Shown one piece after another: positions 26,093-36,852 of a stretch of DNA of 56,262 nucleotides (positions are counted from its first letter, which is position 1; every line of letters starts with the position of its first letter). Below the pieces are notes generated by a model that ran no database searches, had not been told where the DNA came from, and was given only the letters and a program-made list of their open reading frames with translations. The DNA is from DATGLE01 sp035294325 (GTDB taxonomy: Bacteria > Chloroflexota > Ktedonobacteria > Ktedonobacterales > Ktedonobacteraceae): positions 1 to 56,262 of the forward strand of contig DATGLE010000231.1 of assembly GCA_035294325.1 (NCBI GenBank), read 5' to 3'. Position numbers and translations under genes: made by a program.

Positions 26093-27502
26093 TCAGGCCG
26101 TAATCAATCCCTGCTCCAGTGCACGGCTCAAAGCCTCGGTGCGGCCAGAGACGTTGAGCTTCTGATAGATGTTCGCCAGGTGAAAGTTCACCGTGCGCTC
26201 GCTCACAAAGAGCCGCGCCGCTATCTCTTTGTTGCGCAGGCCCCGCGCCAGTAAGCGCAGCACCTCCAGTTCGCGCGGCGTCAATGCGTCACGCCGCGTC
26301 TCTCCGCGACCAGCTGCACCAAAACGCGAGATAAGCTTGCCAGCGAGTTCCGGCTGGAGCAGTAGTTCGCCACGCGCTACCGCCCGTACCGCCTGCGCCA
26401 GCCCGTCGGGCGCGACATCTTTGAGGATATAGCCATCCGCCCCGGCGCGCAGGATCTCGTACAGATACTCCTCGCGCGCCTGCGCCGCGAGCAGCAGCAC
26501 CTTCGTATCGCGGTTGAGTTGCTTGATCTGGCGTAAGGCTTCCAGGCTTTGTCCCTCGGGAAGCTGCGCATCCATGAGCACGACCTGCGGCCCCAGCTCC
26601 AGCATTTCGCTCACCGCCTGCACGCCATCGGCCGCCTCGCCGACGACCTGCAACCCGGCATAGGAATCCAGCAGGCGATGCAATCCCGCGCGCGTCACCG
26701 CCTGGCTATCGACGATCAGTATGCGCACCTGGTCGCCCCTTTCAGCAAGAGCCTGCTGCGCTGCCTCTGCCCCAGGATGGTGAGCATGATAGGGCAGACG
26801 CACTTCCACACGTGTGCCGCGCTCACCCGCAGTGATCTCCAATGTGCCCCCCAGGCGCTCGATATGGCCGCCTATATCGCGCATGAGGGCAGCCGCTTCC
26901 TCACCATGCGTGGACTCACCCGGCGCCAGTGTATCGAAGGGAGGGGCGGGAGCATCGTAAGTATCTACCCCCTCGGATTCAGCCGCCTGCGAACCGGCGT
27001 TGAGGCCGTCGTCCTCAATGCTCATCTGTACATCGTCGCGTCCATAGTTAAGCGCCAGGCGCAGCCGGCGCGCCCCCGTATGCTGTGCTACCTGGTAAAG
27101 CGCCTCCCGTGCCGCCATAAACAGCAGGCGTTCGGCAGGTGCAGGCAGCGCCTGTTCTTCTGGCTGCCCTCGCTCATCAACGCCGGAGAACGAGAGGCGG
27201 CTGGCAAGGCCAAGCGTCTCTGCCGTCTCTTCGACAAGGCGTGAGAGCGCTTCCGCCAGTGTGACGCCCTCCAGCTCGGCCAATGAGAGATCAGCGTTCG
27301 CGGCCCGCACCTCGGCAAGCGCCTCGCGCGTCATACGCTCCAGCGTCGTCAGCCCCTGCCGCATGGCCTCTACATCGATGCTCGATTGCGCTGGCTCTTT
27401 GTTTGCCAGCATTTGTAGCGCATTGAGTTCTATCAGTATATTGCTCAGCGCCTGCAACAGGCGCTCTTGAAGATCGTCTACGGGCGCATCGCTTACCTGC
27501 AT
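26093..27502 (-). CDS. Fusion of NarX-like ATPase domain and NarL-like response regulator
   Basis: A single chain of about 469 residues. Residues 1 to about 240 resemble the dimerisation and HATPase region of NarX/DesK-type kinases (AAREALYQVAQHTGARRLRL, GGTLEITAGERGTRVEVRLP). The phosphoacceptor His is absent: the helix reads DLQERLLQALSNILIEL. A receiver domain follows (about 258-375, Asp in VVLMDAQLPEG, Lys in YILKDV), then a LuxR-type HTH (TPRELEVLRLLARGLRNKEIA). Sensor-like ATPase fused upstream of a NarL-type output is an unusual order. I chose the ATG at 27502; the longer frame to 27580 runs into a palindrome. Confidence 0.85.
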   Translation of the reverse strand: MQVSDAPVDDLQERLLQALSNILIELNALQMLANKEPAQSSIDVEAMRQGLTTLERMTREALAEVRAANADLSLAELEGVTLAEALSRLVEETAETLGLASRLSFSGVDERGQPEEQALPAPAERLLFMAAREALYQVAQHTGARRLRLALNYGRDDVQMSIEDDGLNAGSQAAESEGVDTYDAPAPPFDTLAPGESTHGEEAAALMRDIGGHIERLGGTLEITAGERGTRVEVRLPYHAHHPGAEAAQQALAERGDQVRILIVDSQAVTRAGLHRLLDSYAGLQVVGEAADGVQAVSEMLELGPQVVLMDAQLPEGQSLEALRQIKQLNRDTKVLLLAAQAREEYLYEILRAGADGYILKDVAPDGLAQAVRAVARGELLLQPELAGKLISRFGAAGRGETRRDALTPRELEVLRLLARGLRNKEIAARLFVSERTVNFHLANIYQKLNVSGRTEALSRALEQGLITA

Positions 27503-27532
27503 GGACGTTTTCTCTCTCGTAAAAATACAGAA

Positions 27533-27588
27533 ATCATGCTGTGTGCGTGGATGCTCGCTATAGCGAGCATCTATGCACACAGCATGAT
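27533..27588. repeat. Loopless palindrome (28-nt arms) downstream of clpB
   Basis: Arms 27533-27560 and 27561-27588 are complementary over 28 nt with two mismatches and meet at CTATAG. It starts 3 bases past the clpB stop and separates clpB from the next minus-strand gene. Confidence 0.75.
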
Positions 27589-27590
27589 CC

Positions 27591-30485
<2,895 letters not shown>

Positions 30486-30527
30486 ACGTCGCCGTCCTCG
30501 CTTCTGTAGTATGCTTTGTTTAGAGAC

Positions 30528-30556
30528 AATATACCACATTGATATGGCTATTGCAA
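30528..30556 (-). promoter_or_regulatory. clpB promoter
   Basis: Minus strand: TTGCAA, 17-bp spacer, TATATT, about 43 bases upstream of the clpB ATG. This is a good sigma-70-type match. Confidence 0.65.
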
Positions 30557-30557
30557 G

Positions 30558-30584
30558 AAGTTTGAGTGCAATACTATCAAACTT
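30558..30584. promoter_or_regulatory. HAIR-like operator upstream of clpB
   Basis: Perfect inverted repeat AAGTTTGA-N11-TCAAACTT, one base upstream of the -35 hexamer. It keeps the TTGA-N11-TCAA geometry of the HspR-binding HAIR element (CTTGAGT-N7-ACTCAAG), and one half reads TTTGAGT. HspR control of clpB is established in Actinobacteria; here it is an inference. Confidence 0.5.
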
Positions 30585-30630
30585 TTTGATTTCCGCCACT
30601 CTCGCTTGCTCGCGCCTGCGACGCTGGCCC

Positions 30631-30710
30631 TATGTGATCTTGCTGAAAATGCGCTTCGCGCATTTTCAGCAAGATCACATACACCGCTTGCGCGGCAAAG
30701 CCGCGCAAGC
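30631..30710. repeat. Double palindrome with ATGCGCTTCGCGCAT centre
   Basis: Perfect 24-bp arms (30631-30654, 30658-30681) are closed by TTC, then a second perfect hairpin has 11-bp arms (30686-30696, 30700-30710) closed by AAA. The centre ATGCGCTTCGCGCAT recurs at 43889 and 55410. It lies upstream of clpB and downstream of the DUF202 gene (minus strand). No T-tract follows. Confidence 0.85.
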
Positions 30711-30740
30711 ACCCGGCAGAGAGGATAAGGATGAACTGGT

Positions 30741-31169
30741 TCAGGCAGTAGCAAGAAGATAGTAAGCGAGCAACAAACCGATAAGGCAGGCTAAAACCGT
30801 CAGGATGATGGAGAAACCGATCTGCGGGTGGAAGTCCTCCCTATCGATAGAGAAGCGGATGTTCAGGAAGTTGACGAGAGCGGCAATCATCATAATAATG
30901 CCAAGAATCGTTAAGCTGACGCCTATGAGAGCAGAATAGTGGAAGGAGTTGACTGGAACACCTCTAAGACCCAACTCGCGCACCAGCAGTCCAAAGCGCT
31001 CTACGACGAAGCCAAAGGTGATGGTGGCAAGGCCCGTGCGGATCCATGCCAGGAAGGTACGCTCATTCGCCAGGTGATCGGAAACCTTTTTGCTGGTCCT
31101 GGGAGCCGGTCTGGTAGAGTCCTTCGATACGTTAGATCGGCTTTCAACCGCCTCCTTTCCCGGGTCCAT
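30741..31169 (-). CDS. DUF202/YidH-family membrane protein
   Basis: About 142 residues. The cytoplasmic head is followed by the family signature DHLANERTFLAWIRTGLA and three membrane helices, at about 43-60, 72-96 and 112-138. The DUF202 family has no settled function. The ATG at 31169 is preceded by AAAGGGGGTGA at ideal spacing; in-frame starts further upstream (31193, 31229) lack such a site. It stands 90 bases after the GNAT gene on the same strand and may be cotranscribed with it. Confidence 0.85.
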   Translation of the reverse strand: MDPGKEAVESRSNVSKDSTRPAPRTSKKVSDHLANERTFLAWIRTGLATITFGFVVERFGLLVRELGLRGVPVNSFHYSALIGVSLTILGIIMMIAALVNFLNIRFSIDREDFHPQIGFSIILTVLACLIGLLLAYYLLATA

Positions 31170-31259
31170 ATGTTCACCCCCTTTGTCATTCATTCCTGAT
31201 CGCAGCACGAGATGGGATAGAAGGAACACGAAACGAGAGGCAGGGACGTAACAAATTCT

Positions 31260-31796
31260 CTACTCTGAACGCTTCAAGAGCGTGCGAATATCCCGCCAGC
31301 CATAGGCCACTTCATCGAGCATGGCCCCTCCAAGTTCAAATTGCTCCGTGCGTACATACTGGCCGCCCAGCGCCTCATAAAAGCGGCGGAACGGATTCTC
31401 CGCCAGCACCCATACCAGCATAGCATCCATGCCAGCCCCCAGGAGACTCTTCACCAGCTCATGCGTGAGACGGCGGCCAAGTCCGCGCCCCTGGTACTCT
31501 TCGAGAATATAGATGGCGTAAAGTTCGGCTGGATACTCAACGTCGTGCCTGCGCTCCGGTCCTCCTACTACAAAACCGACGATCTGCCCCTGCTCATTTT
31601 CGGCGACAGAATAAAAAGGCTCCCGGGCAGGATTGCTCAAACCGCGCGCCCACATGTGTTCGCTCTGCTCGTATGAGAGGTTCGCCAGGTATTCTTCAGG
31701 CACAATACCCTTATAGGTCGTGCGCCAGGTATCGACATGCACGCGCGCTATCCCCGCCGCATCTTCGACGCGCGCGGCTCTGATCGTTTCCGTCAT
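31260..31796 (-). CDS. GNAT-family N-acetyltransferase
   Basis: A 178-residue acyl-CoA-dependent acetyltransferase. The fold is visible from IRAARVEDAAGIARVHVDTW through the acetyl-CoA pyrophosphate loop in IYILEEYQGRGLGRRL (Q-x2-G-x-G, near residues 100-107) to the C-terminal AENPFRRFYEALGG, typical of motif B. The substrate is unknown. It is divergent from the PH-like membrane protein gene. Confidence 0.88.
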   Translation of the reverse strand: MTETIRAARVEDAAGIARVHVDTWRTTYKGIVPEEYLANLSYEQSEHMWARGLSNPAREPFYSVAENEQGQIVGFVVGGPERRHDVEYPAELYAIYILEEYQGRGLGRRLTHELVKSLLGAGMDAMLVWVLAENPFRRFYEALGGQYVRTEQFELGGAMLDEVAYGWRDIRTLLKRSE

Positions 31797-31813
31797 GCTA
31801 TCTCCTCATATTG

Positions 31814-31822
31814 TGCTATAAT
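31814..31822 (+). promoter_or_regulatory. Extended -10 promoter element
   Basis: TGCTATAAT (TG-N-TATAAT) lies in the divergent intergenic region, reading toward the gene ending at 32521. No clear -35. Confidence 0.5.
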
Positions 31823-31870
31823 CTCCAGCAGGTGAAGAGGCAATCATGCAAGAAAGGGTTACGTTCGCTC

Positions 31871-32521
31871 TTGTCTGCTAGCACAAAAACAGCAGAAAAA
31901 ATCTTATCATCTCTTAAAGGCTTGCGCAAGCAGTTGCAGGCGGATGAGCAGCCGCTTTTCGCGCTACCGGCCATCTGGGATAACGGGCGGCAGCGGCACA
32001 GCATTCCCTGCGATATCGTGCTGACCAATCAGCGCCTCATGGGCTATTACTATGTCAGCTTCCCGCGCGAACGCCTCTTCCTCGACGCGCTTCCCCTCGC
32101 TGATATTACCACCGTCTCGCTGCGCCAGAAAGCATACGAGCCACTCTTTCGCGAACTGCTGGTCAGCGACGGCCAGCGCAAGGTCTACATTCGCGCGCCG
32201 CGCCGCAAGATCGAAGATCTCTACGCTGCATTGCGCTCGGCCATCGAGAGCCATGCCCCGGCAGCCGGAGTCGCCTTCGCCGATGAGGCAGGAGATATTG
32301 AGCCGCGCCCGGCACCTGTCGTCTATGGCCGGCAGGAGATCAGCAGGCCGTTTGAAAGTTCGCCCCTGGCGATTGTGCTGCTCTTCGTCGGCGGCCTGCT
32401 GCTGGAGATCGCCGGCGTTCTGCTCTGGATGGCGACGCACAGTACGCAGGCGGGGCTGCCGTTATGCGTGGCAGGTTTTGCCGCCGTGATCACCTCATTT
32501 CTGGCGCGCCGTCGCCTGTAG
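31871..32521 (+). CDS. PH-like domain protein with C-terminal membrane hairpin
   Basis: About 216 residues from the start chosen. The N-terminal helical stretch is followed by a PH-like beta domain (DIVLTNQRLMGYYYV, then LPLADITTVSLRQK, then KIEDLYAALRSAI), as in bacterial PH or GRAM-like domains. Two closely spaced membrane helices lie at the C-terminus (LAIVLLFVGGLLLEIAGVLL and GLPLCVAGFAAVITSFLA). The start is uncertain: the frame opens at 31811, but an extended -10 occupies that place. I use TTG 31871, with AAGAAAGGG upstream; GTG 31832 is an alternative. Function unknown. Confidence 0.65.
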   Translation: MSASTKTAEKILSSLKGLRKQLQADEQPLFALPAIWDNGRQRHSIPCDIVLTNQRLMGYYYVSFPRERLFLDALPLADITTVSLRQKAYEPLFRELLVSDGQRKVYIRAPRRKIEDLYAALRSAIESHAPAAGVAFADEAGDIEPRPAPVVYGRQEISRPFESSPLAIVLLFVGGLLLEIAGVLLWMATHSTQAGLPLCVAGFAAVITSFLARRRL

Positions 32522-32546
32522 CTACGGCGAGTGTTAGCTGGTTGCG

Positions 32547-32576
32547 TTGACACGCTCTTTTCCAGGCAGGTACAAT
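32547..32576 (+). promoter_or_regulatory. Promoter of etfB-etfA-hdr-like operon
   Basis: Consensus TTGACA, 18-bp spacer, TACAAT, 78 bases before the etfB ATG. The best -35 match in the window. Confidence 0.7.
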
Positions 32577-32587
32577 AAAATAGCCCA

Positions 32588-32607
32588 GGGAAACGCTGTT
32601 GTTTCCC
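32588..32607 (+). promoter_or_regulatory. 5' leader hairpin of etfB
   Basis: GGGAAAC (32588-32594) pairs with GTTTCCC (32601-32607) around a 6-nt loop, followed by CTTTCTCC. It lies a few bases after the expected transcription start. It may stabilise or attenuate the transcript. Confidence 0.4.
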
Positions 32608-32653
32608 CTTTCTCCTACGTCCTGACTTTATAGAGAGACGAGGCGCTTAAACG

Positions 32654-33439
32654 ATGAAGATCTTTGTCTGCATAAAGCAAGTACCCGATCCGAACACCAC
32701 GATTAGCAAGCTCGATCCAGATACCAAACGTCTTGTGCGCAGCGGGATTTCGCTGGTCCTTGATCCCGGCGACGAAAGCACAATCTCAGCCGCGATCAAG
32801 CTGCGTGACACGATTGGCAATAGTGAACTGACGGCGGTGAGCATGGGACCGGCGAGCGCGCAGGAGGCGCTGCGCCGCTGCCTGGCGATGGGCGCTGACC
32901 GCGCCATCCTGGTGAGCGATCCCGCCCTGGCTGGCTCCGACGCTATCGCAACCGCGCGCGTGCTGGCCGCCGTACTGAAGAAAGAGGGCGCGGAACTGGT
33001 TTTCTGCTCGACTGAGAGCACCGATGGCTATACCGGCATGGTCCCCGGCGGCATCGCCGAATTTCTGGGCATACCGCAACTGACCTTCGCGCGCGAAGTC
33101 AGGGTTGAGGGTTCAAAAGCCATTGTCAAGCGCGTCATTCCGACAGGATATAAAACCGTCGAATGTCCCTTGCCGGCCGTGGTAACAATCGCCAGCGGCT
33201 CTTTCGAGGCCATCTATCCTACGATGAAGGGTATCATGGGCGCGAAAAAGAAGCCGTTCAGCCAGTTGAGCCTGGCCGATCTCGATATCGATGCCTCACA
33301 GGTGGGTGAGGCGGGAGCGCGCGAGCGCGTGTTGACAATTGGCAAGGTAGAAGAGCGCCCGGCGGGCCAGGTGATAAAAGACGATGGCAACGCGGCGCAG
33401 GCTATCGCCGACTTCTTGCAGCGTTACCAGCTGATTTAG
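32654..33439 (+). CDS. etfB: Electron transfer flavoprotein subunit beta
   Basis: Small AMP-binding subunit of the soluble ETF heterodimer, which accepts electrons from acyl-CoA and other flavin dehydrogenases. The family start MKIFVCIKQVPDPNT is present, then LDPGDESTISAAIKL, MGADRAILVSD and the STESTDGYTGMVPGGIAEFLG segment. The C-terminal MGAKKKPF is the family's dimer-interface region. Length (261) is standard. It is followed by etfA after 22 bases and then by an Fe-S membrane protein, forming an electron-transfer operon with a strong promoter at 32547. Confidence 0.95.
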   Translation: MKIFVCIKQVPDPNTTISKLDPDTKRLVRSGISLVLDPGDESTISAAIKLRDTIGNSELTAVSMGPASAQEALRRCLAMGADRAILVSDPALAGSDAIATARVLAAVLKKEGAELVFCSTESTDGYTGMVPGGIAEFLGIPQLTFAREVRVEGSKAIVKRVIPTGYKTVECPLPAVVTIASGSFEAIYPTMKGIMGAKKKPFSQLSLADLDIDASQVGEAGARERVLTIGKVEERPAGQVIKDDGNAAQAIADFLQRYQLI

Positions 33440-33461
33440 CTTTGAGGAGGAGAGAGTAGAT

Positions 33462-34424
33462 ATGCCACAGAGTATTTTGGTGCTGGTTGAACTGGAGAAC
33501 GGGCAGCCCGTTCGCTCCTCGCTAGAAGTTCTGGGTAAGGCTGCGAAACTGGGCCGCGCCGAGGCCGTTGTGCTTGGTGCCGCCGCCGCCGAGGTCGCGC
33601 CGACGCTCGGTGAGTATGGCGCCGAGAAGGTCTACGTCCACGCCGACGCAGTTTACGATAATTATCTGACGCTGCCCGCCGTTGAGACCATCAGTGCGCT
33701 GCTCAAAGATCATCAGCCGGCGCTGCTCCTGTTCGCCACGACCTACGATCTGCGCGATATCGCCGCGCGCCTGAGCGTGCGCAACGGCCTGGGGCTGATT
33801 ACCGACGCTACCGATCTTGCCTTCGAGAGTGACACACTCAAGGTTACGGTACCCTGGGGCGGCGAGAACGTCGTGACGGCAACGCTCGCGCACGGCGCTG
33901 GCATCGTGCTCACGCGGGCCAAAGCCTTCGGCCTGGAGCGCTACGAGGGCCGCACACCTGAGATCGAGACGCTCAACGTCTCCGTGAGCGCCGGCGCGCA
34001 GGCGATCAAGATCCTCGATACCGTCGAGGTCGCCAGCGAAGGTCCCGCTCTGGAGGATGCGAATGTGGTCGTCAGTGGAGGGCGCGGGCTGGGCAAGGCA
34101 GAGAACTACCATCTCGTCGAGGAACTGGCCGCGGCCCTGGGCGGCGCGCCCGGAGCAACGCGCGCTATTGTGGATGCCGGCTGGCTTCCCTACAGCTACC
34201 AGGTCGGGCAGACGGGCAAGACCGTCAAACCTACGCTGTATATTGCCTGCGGCATCAGCGGCGCTATTCAACATCTGGCCGGCATGAAGGGTTCCAAATA
34301 CATTGTTGCCATCAATAAGGATGAACATGCCCCCATCTTCTCAATTGCTGATTTCGGTGTTGTCGGTGATGTGTTGACCATTCTGCCCAGACTCACAGAA
34401 GAAGTGAAACGGCGCAAATCGTAA
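33462..34424 (+). CDS. etfA: Electron transfer flavoprotein subunit alpha
   Basis: FAD-binding partner of EtfB. The C-terminal FAD domain has GGRGLGKAENYHLVEELA, VDAGWLPYSYQVGQTGKTV, YIACGISGAIQHLAGM and VAINKDEHAPIFSIADFGVVGD, all diagnostic. The ATG at 33462 follows GAGGAGGAGAG. Length (320) is typical. The absence of a fused ferredoxin domain, and the Fe-S partner encoded next, point to quinone-linked rather than bifurcating electron flow, as an inference. Confidence 0.96.
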   Translation: MPQSILVLVELENGQPVRSSLEVLGKAAKLGRAEAVVLGAAAAEVAPTLGEYGAEKVYVHADAVYDNYLTLPAVETISALLKDHQPALLLFATTYDLRDIAARLSVRNGLGLITDATDLAFESDTLKVTVPWGGENVVTATLAHGAGIVLTRAKAFGLERYEGRTPEIETLNVSVSAGAQAIKILDTVEVASEGPALEDANVVVSGGRGLGKAENYHLVEELAAALGGAPGATRAIVDAGWLPYSYQVGQTGKTVKPTLYIACGISGAIQHLAGMKGSKYIVAINKDEHAPIFSIADFGVVGDVLTILPRLTEEVKRRKS

Positions 34425-34491
34425 TAAGGTGGCCCGCCATGCGGGGCATTTTCAGGCAGGGATTGCCCGGGACAGGGGCAACTTAATGTAG

Positions 34492-34512
34492 AGATGCCCC
34501 TTGCGGGCATCT
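34492..34512 (+). promoter_or_regulatory. Hairpin in the etfA to Fe-S gene spacer
   Basis: AGATGCCC and GGGCATCT pair around CTTGC, with a related GCCCGCCATGCGGGGC element at about 34433-34448. It ends 28 bases before the next ATG. It may cap the etfA transcript end. Confidence 0.35.
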
Positions 34513-34540
34513 TTCCTTGCCTGGATGGAGGTTTTTCAGC

Positions 34541-36742
34541 ATGACACCCCCTGTCATTTCGCCTACCGGGGGCTGGATCGGCACCACGATCTTCGTGATA
34601 CTCTTTATAGCTGCGCTCGTCCTCTTCGGCCTGCGCGTGGGCAAGCTTATCGCCCTGCTGGTGAAGGCGCGGCCAGAAAATCGCGGCGATCATATCGCTG
34701 ATCGCATCGGCGCATTTTTGCTGGTCGTTCTGGGTCAGAGCGGTGTGCTGCGCGATCCTGTTCCCGGCCTGGCGCACTTTTTTACCTTCTGGGGCTTCAT
34801 CATCGTTCAATTCGGCCTGCTCAACCTGATGCTCGGCGCCTTCAACGGCGTTCTGCCGCTAATCGGCACCAGTCCCATATTCGCTATTCTGCTGGATACA
34901 TTTATCGTTCTTGTTCTGCTCGCACTGATCCTCTTCACCATCCGGCGCGCGGTTGTACGACCCCGGCAGCTTTCGAGCTTCCTGCATGGCCCCTGGGATG
35001 GCTATATTATTCTCGGCTGGATCGCTGTGGTGCTGATTACTCTGGCCTTCGTCGAGGGCTTTCAGTATGCCGCGAGCGGGGGAGCCATCTGGTCGCCGTT
35101 GGGCGCGTTCATCGGCTCGTGGTTCAGCGGTCTGAGTCAGAGCACAGATATTGTTCTCTTCCGCGTCTTCTGGTGGACGCACATCATCAGCGTGCTGGCT
35201 TTTCTGATTTACCTGCCGCGCTCCAAGCACCTGCACCTGATGGCTACACCCTTTAACGTCTTCCTGCGCAACTACAATCCTAAAGGCGCTCTACCTCTCA
35301 TGGAGAACATCGAGGAGCGCGAGGATTACGGGGTCTCCAAAGCCGAGCAGTTTACATGGAAGCAGTTGCTTGATGGCTACGCCTGTACCGAGTGTGGCCG
35401 CTGCAATACGGTCTGCCCCGCGACCAACACCGGCAAGCCACTCTTCCCGAAAGAGATCATTCTGGGCGTAAAGGAATCGCTCTTCGAGCACGACGATGAG
35501 ATTCTCGGCAAAGACTCGTTTTTCGCTAAATACGACTTCTTCGATATCGAGGCCCGCCACTCCACCAACGGGCATAATGGACATGAAGCAGAGGCGAGGC
35601 CGATGGTCGGCGGCATTATATCCACGGATGCCCTATGGGCCTGCACGACCTGCATGGCCTGCATGGAGATCTGTCCCGTCTCTATTGAGCATGTACCGAA
35701 GATCGTCGATATGCGCCGTCATCTGGTGATGGAGGAGAGCGATTTTCCATCCGAGGTCACGTCGCTATTCAATAACATCGAGCGCAACGGCAATCCCTGG
35801 GAGATCAACAACGACAGGCGCGCGGAGTGGGCCGCCGGTCTCGGCGTGCCTCTGATGGCGGAGAATCCCGACGCCGACGTGCTCTACTGGGTTGGCTGCA
35901 TGGGTTCGTTCGACAGGCGCAACCAGCAGGTGGCAACCTCGGTGGCAAAGATCTTGCAGGCGGCCCATGTGAACTTCGCGATCCTGGGGCCGGAGGAATC
36001 CTGCACCGGCGATCCCGCGCGCCGCATCGGCAACGAATACCTGTGGCAGATGCAGGCGCAGCAAAATATCGAGACGCTCAACGGCTACGGCTTCAACGTG
36101 GCCGCGCAGAGTAACGGCCAGCATCCGCCCAACGAGGGCAGCGGCACAGGCGGCAGCGGCGCCGGGCACGCGTCAGAGGGAAGCAGCAGCACAGGCAGCA
36201 ATGGAGCGACGAAGCACCGCACCATCATCACAGCCTGCCCACACTGCTTTAATACCATCAAAAACGAGTACCCGCAACTCGGCGGCAACTACGACGTGGT
36301 GCATCACAGCGTTTTCATCAACAGGTTGCTGGACGAAGGAAAGCTGAAGCTTCCGGCAGGCTTCGATCAGCGCAGGCTGACCTATCACGATCCCTGCTAC
36401 ATCGGGCGCTACAACGATATCTTCGACGAGCCGCGCCAGGTGCTCAGAGTGATTAATAGCAACGGCGTCACGGAGATGCGCCGCCATCGTAACAAGAGCT
36501 TCTGCTGCGGCGGCGGTGGTGGCCGCGCCTGGATGGAGGAGAAGATCGGCAAGCGCGTCAACCAGACGCGCGTCAACGAGGCGCTGGAAACCAATGCCGA
36601 GGTGCTTGCTGCGGCCTGCCCCTTCTGCATCACCATGTTCGAGGATGGCGTCAAGGGCGTGGAGGCGGAAGAGAAGTTGAAGATCGAGGATATCTCGGAG
36701 ATCATCGTACAGGCCCTGGACAAGAATAATGTGATTTCATAA
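34541..36742 (+). CDS. HdrD-like (Fe-S) oxidoreductase, ETF:menaquinone oxidoreductase candidate
   Basis: About 733 residues. The N-terminal half (1-235) has six membrane helices resembling the nitrate reductase gamma/HdrE haem b module. Two 4Fe-4S motifs follow (CTECGRCNTVCP and CTTCMACMEICP), then two CCG domains (CMGSFDRRNQ with EESCTGDPARR, and HDPCYIGRYND with SFCCGGGGGR). Directly downstream of etfBA, it matches the DUF224-type proteins that link EtfAB to menaquinone in Syntrophomonas and relatives. A Gly/Ser-rich insertion lies near residues 520-550, between the two CCG modules. ATG 34541 follows GGAGG; the frame opens at TTG 34517. Confidence 0.88.
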   Translation: MTPPVISPTGGWIGTTIFVILFIAALVLFGLRVGKLIALLVKARPENRGDHIADRIGAFLLVVLGQSGVLRDPVPGLAHFFTFWGFIIVQFGLLNLMLGAFNGVLPLIGTSPIFAILLDTFIVLVLLALILFTIRRAVVRPRQLSSFLHGPWDGYIILGWIAVVLITLAFVEGFQYAASGGAIWSPLGAFIGSWFSGLSQSTDIVLFRVFWWTHIISVLAFLIYLPRSKHLHLMATPFNVFLRNYNPKGALPLMENIEEREDYGVSKAEQFTWKQLLDGYACTECGRCNTVCPATNTGKPLFPKEIILGVKESLFEHDDEILGKDSFFAKYDFFDIEARHSTNGHNGHEAEARPMVGGIISTDALWACTTCMACMEICPVSIEHVPKIVDMRRHLVMEESDFPSEVTSLFNNIERNGNPWEINNDRRAEWAAGLGVPLMAENPDADVLYWVGCMGSFDRRNQQVATSVAKILQAAHVNFAILGPEESCTGDPARRIGNEYLWQMQAQQNIETLNGYGFNVAAQSNGQHPPNEGSGTGGSGAGHASEGSSSTGSNGATKHRTIITACPHCFNTIKNEYPQLGGNYDVVHHSVFINRLLDEGKLKLPAGFDQRRLTYHDPCYIGRYNDIFDEPRQVLRVINSNGVTEMRRHRNKSFCCGGGGGRAWMEEKIGKRVNQTRVNEALETNAEVLAAACPFCITMFEDGVKGVEAEEKLKIEDISEIIVQALDKNNVIS

Positions 36743-36766
36743 ATTAAAGCGGGCATCCTTTCTGTG

Positions 36767-36839
36767 CGCAGCCGCGCGCTTCATCGCGCCTCTTCGGGCC
36801 GGTAGTGCGGTTCCAGGCGCGATGAAGCGCGCGGCTGCG
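36767..36839. repeat. Intergenic palindrome (25-bp perfect arms)
   Basis: Arms 36767-36791 and 36815-36839 are perfectly complementary over 25 bp around a 23-nt centre. It ends 13 bases before the ATG of the CNNM-like gene and begins 24 bases past the Fe-S gene stop. Confidence 0.8.
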
Positions 36840-36852
36840 AGTGGATAATACT

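Noticed and set aside
27503..27580. Upstream extension of the NarX/NarL fusion gene
   Set aside because: The added codons are read from a palindrome arm. The ATG at 27502 precedes the first domain-like sequence.
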